Source of the DNA: Propionibacterium cyclohexanicum
GTDB lineage: Bacteria; Actinomycetota; Actinomycetes; Propionibacteriales; Propionibacteriaceae
Direction of reading: 5' to 3'
NCBI RefSeq assembly: GCF_900111365.1
Contig: NZ_FOGZ01000001.1
Span: 124,001 to 188,000, forward strand
DNA length: 64,000 nt
This document shows, one piece after another, positions 22,059-30,401 of this stretch. The number at the start of each line of letters is the position of its first letter. The first letter of the stretch is position 1. The notes under the pieces were generated by a model. That model was not told the DNA's origin. It made no database searches and saw only the letters and a program-made list of their open reading frames with translations. The position numbers and the translations under genes were made by a program.

Positions 22059-23304
22059 CTACGACATCGAGACGATACGCAGGGACTTCCCGATCCTGAG
22101 CCGCCAGGTCCACGGTCACCCGCTCGTCTATCTCGACAGCTCCAATACCTCGCAGAAACCGCGCGTCGTCATCGATGCCATAAGCGATCACTATGCGCAA
22201 CACAATGCGAATGTCGCTCGCGCCATGCACGAGCTGGGCGCCGAGGCGACAGCCGCCTATGAGGGTGCCCGGGCGAAGGTGGCGCACTTCGTGGCCGCCG
22301 CCGAACCCGCCGAGATCGTCTTCACGAAGAATTCCTCCGAGGCGCTCAATCTCGCGGCCCACACGCTGGGCGCATCGCTTCGTCCCGGTGACGAGGTGGT
22401 GGTATCGGTGCTGGAACACCACTCGAACCTGGTGCCCTGGCAGCTGGCGTGCCAGCGCACCGGCGCCACCTTGCGCTGGTTCGACATCACGCCACAGGGC
22501 AGGCTCGATCTCGAGGCGGCCGAGCGCGAAGGGCTCATCAACGAGCACACCAAGGTCGTCTCGCTGGCCTGGGTCTCGAACGTGCTGGGCACTGTCAATC
22601 CGCTGCGTCGGATCGCCGAGCAGGCCCATGCCTATGGCGCTGTGGTCGTCGCCGATGGCTCCCAGGGGGTTCCCCACCTGCCGACCGATGTCGGGACGCT
22701 GGGTGTCGACATGCTCGCTTTCACCGGGCACAAGATGTGCGGGCCCACCGGGATCGGTGTGCTGTGGGGCCGACGCGCCCTGCTCGACGAGCTGCCCCCC
22801 TTCCTCGGCGGTGGTGAGATGATCGGCGAGGTGAGGATGGAAGGTTCCACCTGGGCGGAGATTCCTCACAAGTTCGAGGCCGGTACCCCGCCGATCGCAC
22901 AGGCCGTTGGCCTGGGAGTTGCAGTGGACTACCTCGAGACGATCGGTATGGGGGCCATCGCGCGCCACGACCACCAGATCACCGCTCATATGCTCGAGGC
23001 GCTGGGCGAGCTCGACTTCGTGCACGTCATGGGCCCGGACAAGCCGGTCGACCGGGGTTCGGCGGTGTCGTTCACGGTCGATGGCGTCCATCCTCACGAC
23101 CTCATGCAGCTGCTCGACTCGCGGGGCGTGGCGGTGCGCGGCGGACACCACTGTGCCGAGCCGCTGCATCGGCGGCTGTCCATCTCCAGCTCGGCACGGG
23201 CATCCGGCTATCTGTATTCGACCGACAGTGAGGTGGATGCGCTGTGCGAGGCACTGACCTGGGCCCACGCCTTCTTCACCGGCAGGGTCGCGGCGCGGGC
23301 ATGA
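22039..23304 (+). CDS. sufS: Cysteine desulfurase SufS
   Basis: 421 residues. A PLP enzyme that removes sulfur from cysteine for cluster building. YLDSSNTSQKPRVVIDAI opens the fold, SVLEHHSNLVPWQ carries the PLP-stacking His, FTGHKMCGPTGIGVL carries the PLP Lys (K232), and RGGHHCAEPLH carries the persulfide Cys (C372). The ATG at 22039 lies within sufC; the only other in-frame starts are further upstream in sufC. It ends with ATGA overlap to sufU. Confidence 0.97.
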   Translation: MNSTSDDYDIETIRRDFPILSRQVHGHPLVYLDSSNTSQKPRVVIDAISDHYAQHNANVARAMHELGAEATAAYEGARAKVAHFVAAAEPAEIVFTKNSSEALNLAAHTLGASLRPGDEVVVSVLEHHSNLVPWQLACQRTGATLRWFDITPQGRLDLEAAEREGLINEHTKVVSLAWVSNVLGTVNPLRRIAEQAHAYGAVVVADGSQGVPHLPTDVGTLGVDMLAFTGHKMCGPTGIGVLWGRRALLDELPPFLGGGEMIGEVRMEGSTWAEIPHKFEAGTPPIAQAVGLGVAVDYLETIGMGAIARHDHQITAHMLEALGELDFVHVMGPDKPVDRGSAVSFTVDGVHPHDLMQLLDSRGVAVRGGHHCAEPLHRRLSISSSARASGYLYSTDSEVDALCEALTWAHAFFTGRVAARA

Positions 23305-23753
23305 ACGTCGAGGAGATGTACCAGGACATCATCCTGGACCACTATCGCGAGAAGCACCACGCGGGCCTGCGCGAGCCCTACGGTGCGCAGGTACACCACG
23401 TCAACCCCAGCTGCGGCGACGAGATCACGCTGCGCGTCGACCTGGACGGTTCGACGATCCGGGACGTCAGCTACGAGGGGGAGGGCTGCTCCATCTCGCA
23501 GGCCTCCTCCTCCGTGATGACCGATCTGGTGATCGGCAGGTCGGTGGGCGACGCGATGTCGTTGTTCGCCGAGTTCACGACGATGATGGAGAGCCAGGGT
23601 CGGATCGAGCCCGATGAGGAACGCCTCGAAGACGGCATCGCCTTCGCCGGTGTCTCGCAATTCCCGGCGCGCGTCAAGTGCGCGATGTTGAGTTGGTCTG
23701 CGCTGCGCGATGCCCTCGCGCGGGCCGGCGCCACGTTCGAGGAGAGCAGATGA
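23301..23753 (+). CDS. sufU: SUF sulfur-transfer protein SufU
   Basis: 150 residues. A zinc-containing IscU-like protein that accepts persulfide sulfur from SufS in Gram-positives. EEMYQDIILDHYREKHHAGL, NPSCGDEI (Cys38), YEGEGCSISQASSSVMTDLVIG (Cys63) and FPARVKCAMLSWSAL (third Cys, about 126) are the hallmarks, with Asp40 as fourth Zn ligand. It overlaps sufS and the next gene by ATGA on both sides. Confidence 0.95.
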   Translation: MNVEEMYQDIILDHYREKHHAGLREPYGAQVHHVNPSCGDEITLRVDLDGSTIRDVSYEGEGCSISQASSSVMTDLVIGRSVGDAMSLFAEFTTMMESQGRIEPDEERLEDGIAFAGVSQFPARVKCAMLSWSALRDALARAGATFEESR

Positions 23754-24223
23754 GCACGAGAGAGTACGAGAGCACGCAGGTGGGCGAGCCGGTCCACGAT
23801 CTGCGTGATGGCGTGGATGAGCAGCAGACCCGTCCCTCCGATCTGGTGCGCGACGAGCTGCCCGGCACGGCACAGACCACGGCGGCGGCCCAGGAGGAGC
23901 GGCACGAGCGTCCGGTACCGACCGAGGAGCAGGTGCTCGAGGCGATGAAGGAAGTCATCGATCCCGAGCTCATGGTCAATGTCGTCGATCTGGGGCTCAT
24001 CTATGGTGTCACCATCGACGACGAGGCCAATGTGGTGCTTGACATGACGCTCACCAGCCCGGCCTGCCCGCTCACCGACCAGCTGGAGTGGAGTTCCGAG
24101 GCCGCCCTGGACGGGATCGCCAATACTGTGACGATCAACTGGGTGTGGATGCCGCCGTGGAGCCTGGAATGCATCACCGACGAGGGGCGCGAGCAGCTGC
24201 GCTATATCGGCTTCAACGTCTGA
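23750..24223 (+). CDS. sufT: SufT/PaaD-like metal-sulfur cluster maturation protein
   Basis: 157 residues. The C-terminal ~100 residues are a MIP18/DUF59 domain: VLEAMKEVIDPELMVNVVDLGLIYGV and MTLTSPACPLTDQLE with the conserved Cys of TSPACP. The N-terminal ~55 residues are acidic and low-complexity. Family members help mature Fe-S proteins. It is the last gene of the suf operon and overlaps sufU by ATGA. The name sufT is by family and position. Confidence 0.88.
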   Translation: MSTREYESTQVGEPVHDLRDGVDEQQTRPSDLVRDELPGTAQTTAAAQEERHERPVPTEEQVLEAMKEVIDPELMVNVVDLGLIYGVTIDDEANVVLDMTLTSPACPLTDQLEWSSEAALDGIANTVTINWVWMPPWSLECITDEGREQLRYIGFNV

Positions 24224-24250
24224 GCCGCCCGGACCTCACGCGCGCCGGTT

Positions 24251-24297
24251 TTGATTCCGGCTGCGGTGCCGGGGACAATGGCCAACGGTCCATTGTC
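24251..24297 (+). promoter_or_regulatory. Putative promoter and inverted repeat before the ABC-F gene
   Basis: TTGATT (24251-24256), a 17 nt spacer and GACAAT (24274-24279) form a good promoter. GACAATGG (24274-24281) and CCATTGTC (24290-24297) are a perfect 8-bp inverted repeat with an 8 nt spacer that begins on the -10. It could be an operator or a transcript-start hairpin. Confidence 0.55.
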
Positions 24298-24318
24298 AGC
24301 AGTAGTGCCAGGAGCGTC

Positions 24319-25917
24319 GTGATACGAGCCACTGATCTGGAAGTGCGAGTCGGAGCCCGGCTGCTGCTCAACCCGGTGAGTTTCCAGGTGATCGGCGGCG
24401 ACAAGGTCGGCGTCGTCGGACGCAATGGCGCCGGGAAGACAACGACGATGCGGATCCTCGCTGGCGAGGGGCAACCGGCCTCGGGGAGCGTGCATCACTC
24501 GGGACGGATCGGCTATCTGCCCCAGGATCCGCGCGAATCCGATCTCATGGTCACGGCCCGCCAACGGATCGTCTCGGCGCGCGGGCTCGACCGGATCGCC
24601 GCCGAGCTGCGCCGTTCTACCGAGGAGATCGCCACCACTACCGGATCCCGGCGTGACAAGGCGATGACGGCCTATGACCGGGCCGATGCCCAGTTCACCG
24701 CCGCCGGGGGCTATGCAGCCGAGGCCGAGGCGGCTCGGATCGCCGCCAACCTCTCCCTGCCCGACCGGGTGCTCGAGCAGCCGCTGCACGAGCTGTCCGG
24801 CGGCCAGCGGCGGCGCGTCGAGCTGGCCCGCATCCTGTTCAGCAACGCCGACACCCTGCTCCTCGACGAGCCCACCAACCATCTGGACGCCGACTCCATC
24901 GCCTGGCTTCGCGAGTTCATCAAGACCTTCCCCGGGGGTGTCATGATGATCAGCCACGCAACCGAACTGCTCGACGAGACGGTCAACAAGGTCTTCCATC
25001 TGGACGCCAACCGCGCCACGCTCGACGTCTACTCGATGGGCTGGAAGCTCTACCTCGAACAGCGTCAGGCCGACGAGAAGCGCCGGCGCCGCGAGCGGCT
25101 CAATGCCGAACGCAAGGCTGCCCAGCTCATCTCCCAGTCCGACAAATTGCATGCCAAGGCCACCAAGGCCACGGCCGCGCAGAACATGGCGCGCCGGGCC
25201 GAGCGGCTGCTGGCCGCCACACAGGACCAGCGCAGCCAGGACAAGGTCGCCAGGATTGTCTTCCCGGAACCGGCGCCATGCGGACGCACTCCGCTGAGCG
25301 CGCACGACCTGTCCAAGTCCTACGGCTCGCTCGAGGTGTTCACCGGCGTCGACCTGGCCATCGACCGCGGCAGCCGCGTCGTCGTTCTCGGCCTCAACGG
25401 CGCAGGAAAGACGACATTGCTTCGGGTTCTGTACGGCCTCGAGCCCTCCGACACCGGTGAGGTGGTGGCGGGCCACGGGCTCAAGCTGGGCTATTTCGCC
25501 CAGGAGCACGACATGCTCGACATGTCGTCTTCGGTGCTGGAGAACATGCATGCCGCCGCGCCCCAGCTCAATGACACCGATGCCCGCAAGGTTCTGGGCA
25601 GTTTCCTGTTCACCGGCGACGACGACCACAAGCCGGCCGGTGTGCTTTCGGGTGGTGAGAAGACCAGACTGGCGCTGGCCACCCTCGTGGTGAGCTCCGC
25701 CAATGTGCTGCTGCTCGACGAGCCCACCAACAATCTCGATCCGGCCAGCCGCGAGCAGGTGCTCGAGGCGATCCGGGCCTACCAGGGCGCGATCGTGCTG
25801 GTCACCCACGACGAGGGTGCGGTGGAGGCCCTGGAACCCGACCGGGTGCTCATCCTCCCCGATGGCGTCGAGGACTTGTGGGACCACGACTACACCGATC
25901 TGGTCGCGCTGGCCTGA
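24319..25917 (+). CDS. ABC-F family ATP-binding protein (translation factor type)
   Basis: 532 residues with two ABC domains and no membrane part. Domain 1: Walker A GRNGAGKTTT, signature LSGGQRRRVEL, Walker B TLLLDEPTNHLD. Domain 2: Walker A GLNGAGKTTL, signature LSGGEKTRLAL, Walker B VLLLDEPTNNLD. The linker (about residues 240-310) is rich in Lys/Arg and helical, as in ribosome-binding ABC-F proteins. The subfamily cannot be fixed from sequence alone; a housekeeping Uup/EttA-like role is more likely than antibiotic resistance given the context. GTG start at 24319 with CAGGAG upstream. Confidence 0.9.
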   Translation: MIRATDLEVRVGARLLLNPVSFQVIGGDKVGVVGRNGAGKTTTMRILAGEGQPASGSVHHSGRIGYLPQDPRESDLMVTARQRIVSARGLDRIAAELRRSTEEIATTTGSRRDKAMTAYDRADAQFTAAGGYAAEAEAARIAANLSLPDRVLEQPLHELSGGQRRRVELARILFSNADTLLLDEPTNHLDADSIAWLREFIKTFPGGVMMISHATELLDETVNKVFHLDANRATLDVYSMGWKLYLEQRQADEKRRRRERLNAERKAAQLISQSDKLHAKATKATAAQNMARRAERLLAATQDQRSQDKVARIVFPEPAPCGRTPLSAHDLSKSYGSLEVFTGVDLAIDRGSRVVVLGLNGAGKTTLLRVLYGLEPSDTGEVVAGHGLKLGYFAQEHDMLDMSSSVLENMHAAAPQLNDTDARKVLGSFLFTGDDDHKPAGVLSGGEKTRLALATLVVSSANVLLLDEPTNNLDPASREQVLEAIRAYQGAIVLVTHDEGAVEALEPDRVLILPDGVEDLWDHDYTDLVALA

Positions 25918-25974
25918 GCGCTCGCGCACCGCGCGCGTGCTGTCGGCTTGGCTTGCCTCGGCTCAGGAGGGCTC

Positions 25975-26391
25975 ATGGACAGAGTGGTCAAAGGTGCCCG
26001 TATCGGCGGGAGCTCGCGCGAGCGCCTCGCCGCGCAGCTGGCCCAGGAATACCTCGCCGGCGCGACCATCCGGGACCTGGCGGCGCGATGCGGACGCTCC
26101 TATGGTTTCGTCCAGACCCTGCTCGTCGAGACCGGCGTGGCCATGCGCGCCCGAGGTGGCGCGCGGCCCGCGGCGCACGCCCGGCCACCTGCCCGCACCG
26201 GCGCAGCGAGCACCCCGCCAGGCGGTGCCCTCGCGCCTCAGGCAGCTGCCTGTGCCCCAGCCGGCGAGGCGGAGGCGGCTGCCCGGGTGCAGGGGCGCAA
26301 AGGGAACAAGGGGCACAAGAAGGGGAAGGCCGCCAAGGGCAAGAAGAAGCGTTCGGGCAAGCACAAGGGCAAGTCCGGCCCGAAGAGCTGA
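25975..26391 (+). CDS. Helix-turn-helix protein with Lys-rich tail
   Basis: 138 residues. The N-terminal ~60 residues hold a Hin-like helix-turn-helix (AAQLAQEYLAGATIRDLAARCGRSYGFVQTLLVETGVAMRARGG), as in the small actinobacterial HTH proteins often found beside ABC-F genes. An Ala/Pro linker follows, and the last ~32 residues are a run of Lys and Gly (GRKGNKGHKKGKAAKGKKKR ...), a basic tail like those of nucleoid-associated proteins. AGGAGG lies 5 nt before the ATG. The function is unknown; DNA or RNA binding is likely. Confidence 0.8.
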   Translation: MDRVVKGARIGGSSRERLAAQLAQEYLAGATIRDLAARCGRSYGFVQTLLVETGVAMRARGGARPAAHARPPARTGAASTPPGGALAPQAAACAPAGEAEAAARVQGRKGNKGHKKGKAAKGKKKRSGKHKGKSGPKS

Positions 26392-26406
26392 GGAGGCGCG
26401 CGAGGG

Positions 26407-27240
26407 CTAGGTGCCGGCGACGAACTCGTCGATGCTCACCGACACCTCGATGCGCTGGGATGCCTCGCCTGGAGGCTGGTGACTGTGGAAGGCGTTGGGG
26501 CCCATCGCCACGAGATCGCGCACCTGGGCGCCGTCGCAGTCGGCCTCGAAAGCGACGAGCCGGTGGCCTGCCGCCACCAGCCCGGCAGCGGCCATCTGGG
26601 CGCCGAGCTGTTCCTGCTTGCCCTGCGCAACGTCGAGCAGATCCAGCTGGGCGCGCAGCCCGGCCAGATGCCGCGGGGTGGGCCAGGCCACCACGACACG
26701 ACCACCAGGCGCCAGCATGCGTGCGAACTCGGCCGCATTGCGCGGCGCGAAGACGCACAGCAGCGCGTCCAGCGCCCCGGCTCGCACCGGCAGGCCGGAC
26801 CAGGTGTCGGCAACGATGCTGGCCAGGCCGTGCTGGGCGGCTCTTCTCGCCGCCGCGACCGAGACATCACTGGCCAGGCCGAGCGTGTGGGAATGTGCGG
26901 CGAGCACACCTGACAGGTACCAGCCCGAACCGGCGCCCACCTCGAGGACACGGCGCGCCCCCGAGAGCATCTCCACGAGTGCCTGCCGCAGCGGCAGATA
27001 GACGCCCGAACCCAGGAAACGCTCCCGGGCGGCAACCATCGCCGCGGAATCGGCGTTGGCCGGTTCCGGGCCGTTCGCCAGATTGACATATCCGCCGCGC
27101 GCGATGTCGAAGCTGTGGCGTCGCTCGCAACGCAGGCTCGTGTCCTCGCGCCGCAGGGTGGCATCGGGCAGCTGCCGGGCGGCGCAGACCGGGCAGGCGA
27201 GCAGTGGCAGGGCCTCATCGAGCGCCGGGGGAATCTTCAC
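26407..27240 (-). CDS. rlmA: RlmA-type 23S rRNA (guanine-N1) methyltransferase
   Basis: 277 residues. An N-terminal zinc finger uses Cys16, Cys19, Cys38 and His42. It is followed by the RlmA signature HSFDIARGGYVNLANG and ADSAAMVAARERFLGSGVYLPLRQAL. The SAM site is VLEVGAGSGWY. RlmAI methylates G745 and RlmAII (TlrB-like) methylates G748 in helix 35; Gram-positives usually have the latter, which affects tylosin sensitivity. Which position is modified here is not determined. The GTG start overlaps the upstream SDR stop (GTGA). Confidence 0.87.
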   Translation of the reverse strand: MKIPPALDEALPLLACPVCAARQLPDATLRREDTSLRCERRHSFDIARGGYVNLANGPEPANADSAAMVAARERFLGSGVYLPLRQALVEMLSGARRVLEVGAGSGWYLSGVLAAHSHTLGLASDVSVAAARRAAQHGLASIVADTWSGLPVRAGALDALLCVFAPRNAAEFARMLAPGGRVVVAWPTPRHLAGLRAQLDLLDVAQGKQEQLGAQMAAAGLVAAGHRLVAFEADCDGAQVRDLVAMGPNAFHSHQPPGEASQRIEVSVSIDEFVAGT

Positions 27241-27983
27241 AGTGTGCGCAGCATGCCGCCGTCGACGGGCAGCAGGAAGCCGGTGAGATAGCGTGCCGCG
27301 TCGCTGAGCAGGAAGGCAGCCACCTGGCCGAACTCGGCAGGCGTCCCGAGGCGCCCCATCGGGATGCCCGCGTTCGCTGCGTCCTGCCCAGTCGGTTGGT
27401 GGCCCAGCAGGTCGATCATCCGCTGGGTGGCGATATTGCCCGGAGCCAGCGCGAAGGCCCGCCCACCCGAGGGTGCGAGTTCATCGGCCAGTTGCTTGAC
27501 GAGCATGGCCAGGCCTGGCCGCAGCCCATTGCTCGGGGCCATATCGGGCAGCGGGGACTTCGCCGACACCGAGAGCACGAAGCCCACGGTGGCGGCACAG
27601 TTGACGCCGCACACTGCGCGAGCCACTCGAAGCGCGGCCAGGAAGACGGAGTCGAAGGCTAGGGCCCACTGCTCGTCGGTGGTGGTGAGCACTGCCCCCT
27701 TCGGGGGGCCGCCCACCGAGACGAAGGCTCCGTCGAGACGTTGCCAGCGCTCCAGGGCCGCGTCGACGGCTCGCCGGGCCGTGTCCGGGTGGGCCAGATC
27801 GGCGGGCACCGCCGAGGCGCTGTCACCGCCCAGTGCGCGCACTGCAGTCGACAGCGCCTCGGCGCGGCGGGCCACGAGCACGACTCGCGCACCCTCGGCG
27901 ACGAGCGATTGCGCGGTGGCGAGTCCAAGCCCGCCGCTGGCGGCGGTGATGACGAAGACCTTGCCGGACAGTCCCAGATCCAT
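27237..27983 (-). CDS. Short-chain dehydrogenase/reductase
   Basis: 248 residues. The cofactor motif is ITAASGGLGLA, where classical SDRs have TGxxxGxG, so the first Gly is Ala. The N-terminus of strand 4 reads VSVGGPP in place of NNAG, and the catalytic Tyr-x3-Lys is not evident: VSAKSPLPDMAPSNGLRPGLAML lacks Tyr. The C-terminal LTGFLLPVDGG is standard. This resembles the FabG-like SDR subgroup with atypical active site. Substrate unknown. It shares an operon with the rlmA-like gene, overlapping by 4 bases, and diverges from fabG. Confidence 0.82.
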   Translation of the reverse strand: MDLGLSGKVFVITAASGGLGLATAQSLVAEGARVVLVARRAEALSTAVRALGGDSASAVPADLAHPDTARRAVDAALERWQRLDGAFVSVGGPPKGAVLTTTDEQWALAFDSVFLAALRVARAVCGVNCAATVGFVLSVSAKSPLPDMAPSNGLRPGLAMLVKQLADELAPSGGRAFALAPGNIATQRMIDLLGHQPTGQDAANAGIPMGRLGTPAEFGQVAAFLLSDAARYLTGFLLPVDGGMLRTL

Positions 27984-28016
27984 GGGTTCATCCTGCCGCA
28001 GCTGTGCGCCGACCGG

Positions 28017-28022
28017 TAACGT
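28017..28022 (+). promoter_or_regulatory. Putative -10 of fabG (leaderless)
   Basis: TAACGT ends 6 nt before the GTG at 28029. There is no Shine-Dalgarno, so fabG mRNA is probably leaderless. Confidence 0.5.
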
Positions 28023-28028
28023 GGCGGC

Positions 28029-28757
28029 GTGAACAGCGACGAAACACAGGGAAATGGCCGCGTCGCCCTGGTGACAGGGGCAAGCCGGGGCATCGGGGCG
28101 GCGGTCGCGCAGCGGCTTCTCGACAGGGGCTATCGCGTTGCGGCGACCTCGCGCAGCGGACACGCACCGCAGGGCGCGCTCGCGATCGAGGCCGATGTCA
28201 CCGATCCCAGCCACGTCGATGCGGCCTTCGCGCGGGTGGAGCAGGAGTACGGGCCGGTCGAGGTGCTGGTCTCCAATGCAGGTGTCACCAAGGACACCCT
28301 GCTGGTGCGGATGACCGACGAGGACTGGTCCGGGGTGATCGACACCAATCTCACCGGCAGTTTCCTCGTGGTTCGCCGGGCGGCGCGCTCCATGATGCGC
28401 AAGCGCTTCGGGCGTATCGTGCTCATCGGCTCGGTGGTGGCCGGTCTCGGCTCGCCGGGCCAGGTCAACTATGCCGCGAGCAAGGCGGGCCTCATCGGCG
28501 TGGCCCGCTCCGTGGCGCGAGAACTCGGTGGTCGCGGGGTCACCTGCAATGTCGTGGCTCCTGGCTTCATCGCCACGGACATGACCCGGGAACTCGGCGA
28601 CGAGCTGCGCGCAGAGTACCTGCGCCGGATCCCGGCCGGGCGCCTCGGCGAGGTCGACGATGTGGCGAACGCGGTGGAATTCCTCTGTGCCGATGCCAGC
28701 GGCTATCTCACCGGTGCGGTGCTTCCGGTGGACGGCGGTATGGGGATGGGGCGGTAG
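28029..28757 (+). CDS. fabG: 3-oxoacyl-[acyl-carrier-protein] reductase
   Basis: 242 residues. It reduces 3-oxoacyl-ACP with NADPH in fatty acid elongation. VALVTGASRGIGAAVAQRL is the NADP site, VLVSNAGVTKDTLLVRMTDEDW follows, and SVVAGLGSPGQVNYAASKAGLIG carries the Ser, Tyr and Lys catalytic residues. The C-terminal YLTGAVLPVDGGMGMG is typical. It is followed 26 bp later by fabI, mirroring the mabA-inhA pair of mycobacteria, so the product is best called FabG/MabA-like. Confidence 0.94.
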   Translation: MNSDETQGNGRVALVTGASRGIGAAVAQRLLDRGYRVAATSRSGHAPQGALAIEADVTDPSHVDAAFARVEQEYGPVEVLVSNAGVTKDTLLVRMTDEDWSGVIDTNLTGSFLVVRRAARSMMRKRFGRIVLIGSVVAGLGSPGQVNYAASKAGLIGVARSVARELGGRGVTCNVVAPGFIATDMTRELGDELRAEYLRRIPAGRLGEVDDVANAVEFLCADASGYLTGAVLPVDGGMGMGR

Positions 28758-28783
28758 TTTTTCCCTGTAGACCAGGAAAGGAC

Positions 28784-29566
28784 ATGGATTCGATGGGGAT
28801 TCTCGACGGCAAGAAGATCGTGGTGACGGGTATCACGATGAACACCTCGATCGCCTACAAGGTGGCCCAGGTGGCTCAGGAGCAGGGTGGCGAGGTCATC
28901 GTCACCGCCTTCGGCCGGGCGGTCAGCCTGTGCCGGCGGGTGGTGACCAAGCTCGACCCGGTGCCGCAGGTGCTGGAGCTCGATGCCAGCAGCGCGGAGA
29001 GCCTCGCTGCGCTGCCTGACGCGCTGCGCGAGAACGGTTTCGATCATGTCGATGGCCTGTTGCACTCGATCGCTTTCGCGAATCCCGAGCGGGCCCTGGG
29101 TGGCGCTTTCCTGTCGACCGGCTGGGACGACGTGGCGACGAGCCTGCACACCTCCACCTATTCCTATGTCTCGCTCGCGATGGCGCTGCGGGAGCTCATG
29201 GGTCGGGGTTCCTCGATCGTCGGTCTCACCTTCGATGCGACGGTCAGCTGGCCGGCCTACGACTGGATGGGTGTCGCCAAGGCCGGGCTGGAGTCCGCGA
29301 ACCGTTATCTGGCCCGCTATCTCGGACCGGACGGCATCCGTAGCAATCTGGTCTCCGCGGGGCCGATCGACTCGATCGCCAAGAAGGCCATCCCGGGATC
29401 TGCCTCCCTCAACGACGTCTGGGCTCAGCGTGCCCCGCTGGGCTGGGATGCGAGGGACGCCACCCCGGTCGCCACGGCAGTCTGCGCGCTGTTCAGCGAG
29501 CTCTTCGCGGCGACCACCGGCGAGATCGTGCACGCCGACGGGGGACTGTTCTCCACCGGCTCGTGA
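28784..29566 (+). CDS. fabI: Enoyl-[acyl-carrier-protein] reductase, InhA-like
   Basis: 260 residues. It reduces trans-2-enoyl-ACP with NADH in the last step of the elongation cycle. VVTGITMNTSIAYKVAQVAQEQGGEV is the FabI/InhA cofactor site, HVDGLLHSIAFANPE follows, YDWMGVAKAGLESANRYLARYLG carries Tyr-x6-Lys, and IRSNLVSAGPIDSIAKKAI is the substrate loop. Similarity is to the mycobacterial InhA type. The ATG at 28784 has AGGAAAGG 3-4 nt upstream; ATG 28793 is the alternative. It forms an operon with fabG. Confidence 0.95.
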   Translation: MDSMGILDGKKIVVTGITMNTSIAYKVAQVAQEQGGEVIVTAFGRAVSLCRRVVTKLDPVPQVLELDASSAESLAALPDALRENGFDHVDGLLHSIAFANPERALGGAFLSTGWDDVATSLHTSTYSYVSLAMALRELMGRGSSIVGLTFDATVSWPAYDWMGVAKAGLESANRYLARYLGPDGIRSNLVSAGPIDSIAKKAIPGSASLNDVWAQRAPLGWDARDATPVATAVCALFSELFAATTGEIVHADGGLFSTGS

Positions 29567-29601
29567 ACACCGCGGCTGCGGGGAAGCCGCGAGCCAGCAG
29601 T

Positions 29602-30342
29602 TCAGTGGTGGTGGGGCCAGCTTGCGGCGGCGCTCACGGCGTCCTCGCACAGCCCTTCCAGGGTGCGCAGCTGCGTCTCGCGCGCGAGTACCGCATGGGA
29701 GTGCAGGCTGGCGGGGCTGGCGTCCAGCCCCGCCCGGCAGGCCTCGCGCCACAGCAGGGCGCGATCGAGAAGCTCCTGGTTCGCCGCCGGATAGGCCGGC
29801 CCCAGCGTGATCGACGTCGCGCCCTCGGGTCGGCGTCCTGCCGGGGCATCGAGGCGGCCCAGCTCACGGGCGGCGTCGAGCACCTGCTCGTTGAGGGCCC
29901 TGGCCGCCTCGCCTGGAGTTGACGGGGGTATCGGGCGTTGTGCCGCGACGAGCTGCCATTGCATGGCCGGTCCCACCGGGCGGGGCAGCCAGGCCAGGCC
30001 GCCGTCGCGGGCCACCACGATCGCACCGCACTCCAGTGCCAGCCGGTTGGTGGGCACCGGCCCTCGTAGCCCTCGCAGACGCCCGGGCCGGGGCAGCAGC
30101 AGGACCCAGCGTTGGGTGGGCATCACGGCCGCCACCCTGGCAAGCACGATCCGCACCGGGCTGCCCGTGTCGGATGCGAGCCCGAGCAGTTCCTGCTCGT
30201 CGACGGCGTGGTGGGGACGGCCGGGTGTTCCGTTGCTTGACGTCCGTAGGGCATACTCGGCCTGCGGTGCGCTGATCAGGCCTGCCGCCATCTCATTGAG
30301 CACGCTGGTCAGGTGAAGGCACTCGAGGACTGGATCCGACAC
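29602..30342 (-). CDS. Hypothetical protein, conserved-looking
   Basis: 246 residues. I do not recognise the family. There is no signal peptide and no membrane segment. The N-terminal half has a hydrophobic strand-like pattern (PVRIVLARVAAVMPTQRWVLLLPRPGRLRGLRGP), then an AIVVARDGGLAWLPR segment. The C-terminal half is helical and Ala-rich and ends in His-His-His. Codon use matches neighbours. The GTG start is supported by TAACCT 6 nt upstream (leaderless). It is divergent from the ABC ATPase gene and 36 bp from the fabI stop. Confidence 0.75.
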   Translation of the reverse strand: MSDPVLECLHLTSVLNEMAAGLISAPQAEYALRTSSNGTPGRPHHAVDEQELLGLASDTGSPVRIVLARVAAVMPTQRWVLLLPRPGRLRGLRGPVPTNRLALECGAIVVARDGGLAWLPRPVGPAMQWQLVAAQRPIPPSTPGEAARALNEQVLDAARELGRLDAPAGRRPEGATSITLGPAYPAANQELLDRALLWREACRAGLDASPASLHSHAVLARETQLRTLEGLCEDAVSAAASWPHHH

Positions 30343-30348
30343 GGCGCA

Positions 30349-30394
30349 AGGTTAGCCGCTCGGCGCACGCGTCCGGCAGCGAAGCTTGTATGTT
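30349..30394. promoter_or_regulatory. Back-to-back leaderless promoters (minus gene 29602-30342 and plus gene 30402-31214)
   Basis: On the minus strand TAACCT (30354-30349) lies 6 nt before the GTG at 30342. On the plus strand TATGTT (30389-30394) lies 7 nt before the ATG at 30402. Only 59 bp separate the two start codons, so the two promoters share their upstream region. Confidence 0.5.
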
Positions 30395-30401
30395 CTAGGT
30401 C

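Noticed and set aside
24319-25917. Antibiotic-resistance call for the ABC-F protein
   Set aside because: Nothing in the sequence distinguishes a resistance type from housekeeping ABC-F proteins, and the neighbourhood is core genome.
26407-27240. Calling the methylase a macrolide resistance gene (tlrB)
   Set aside because: RlmA-type enzymes are common housekeeping rRNA methylases and the modified position is not known.
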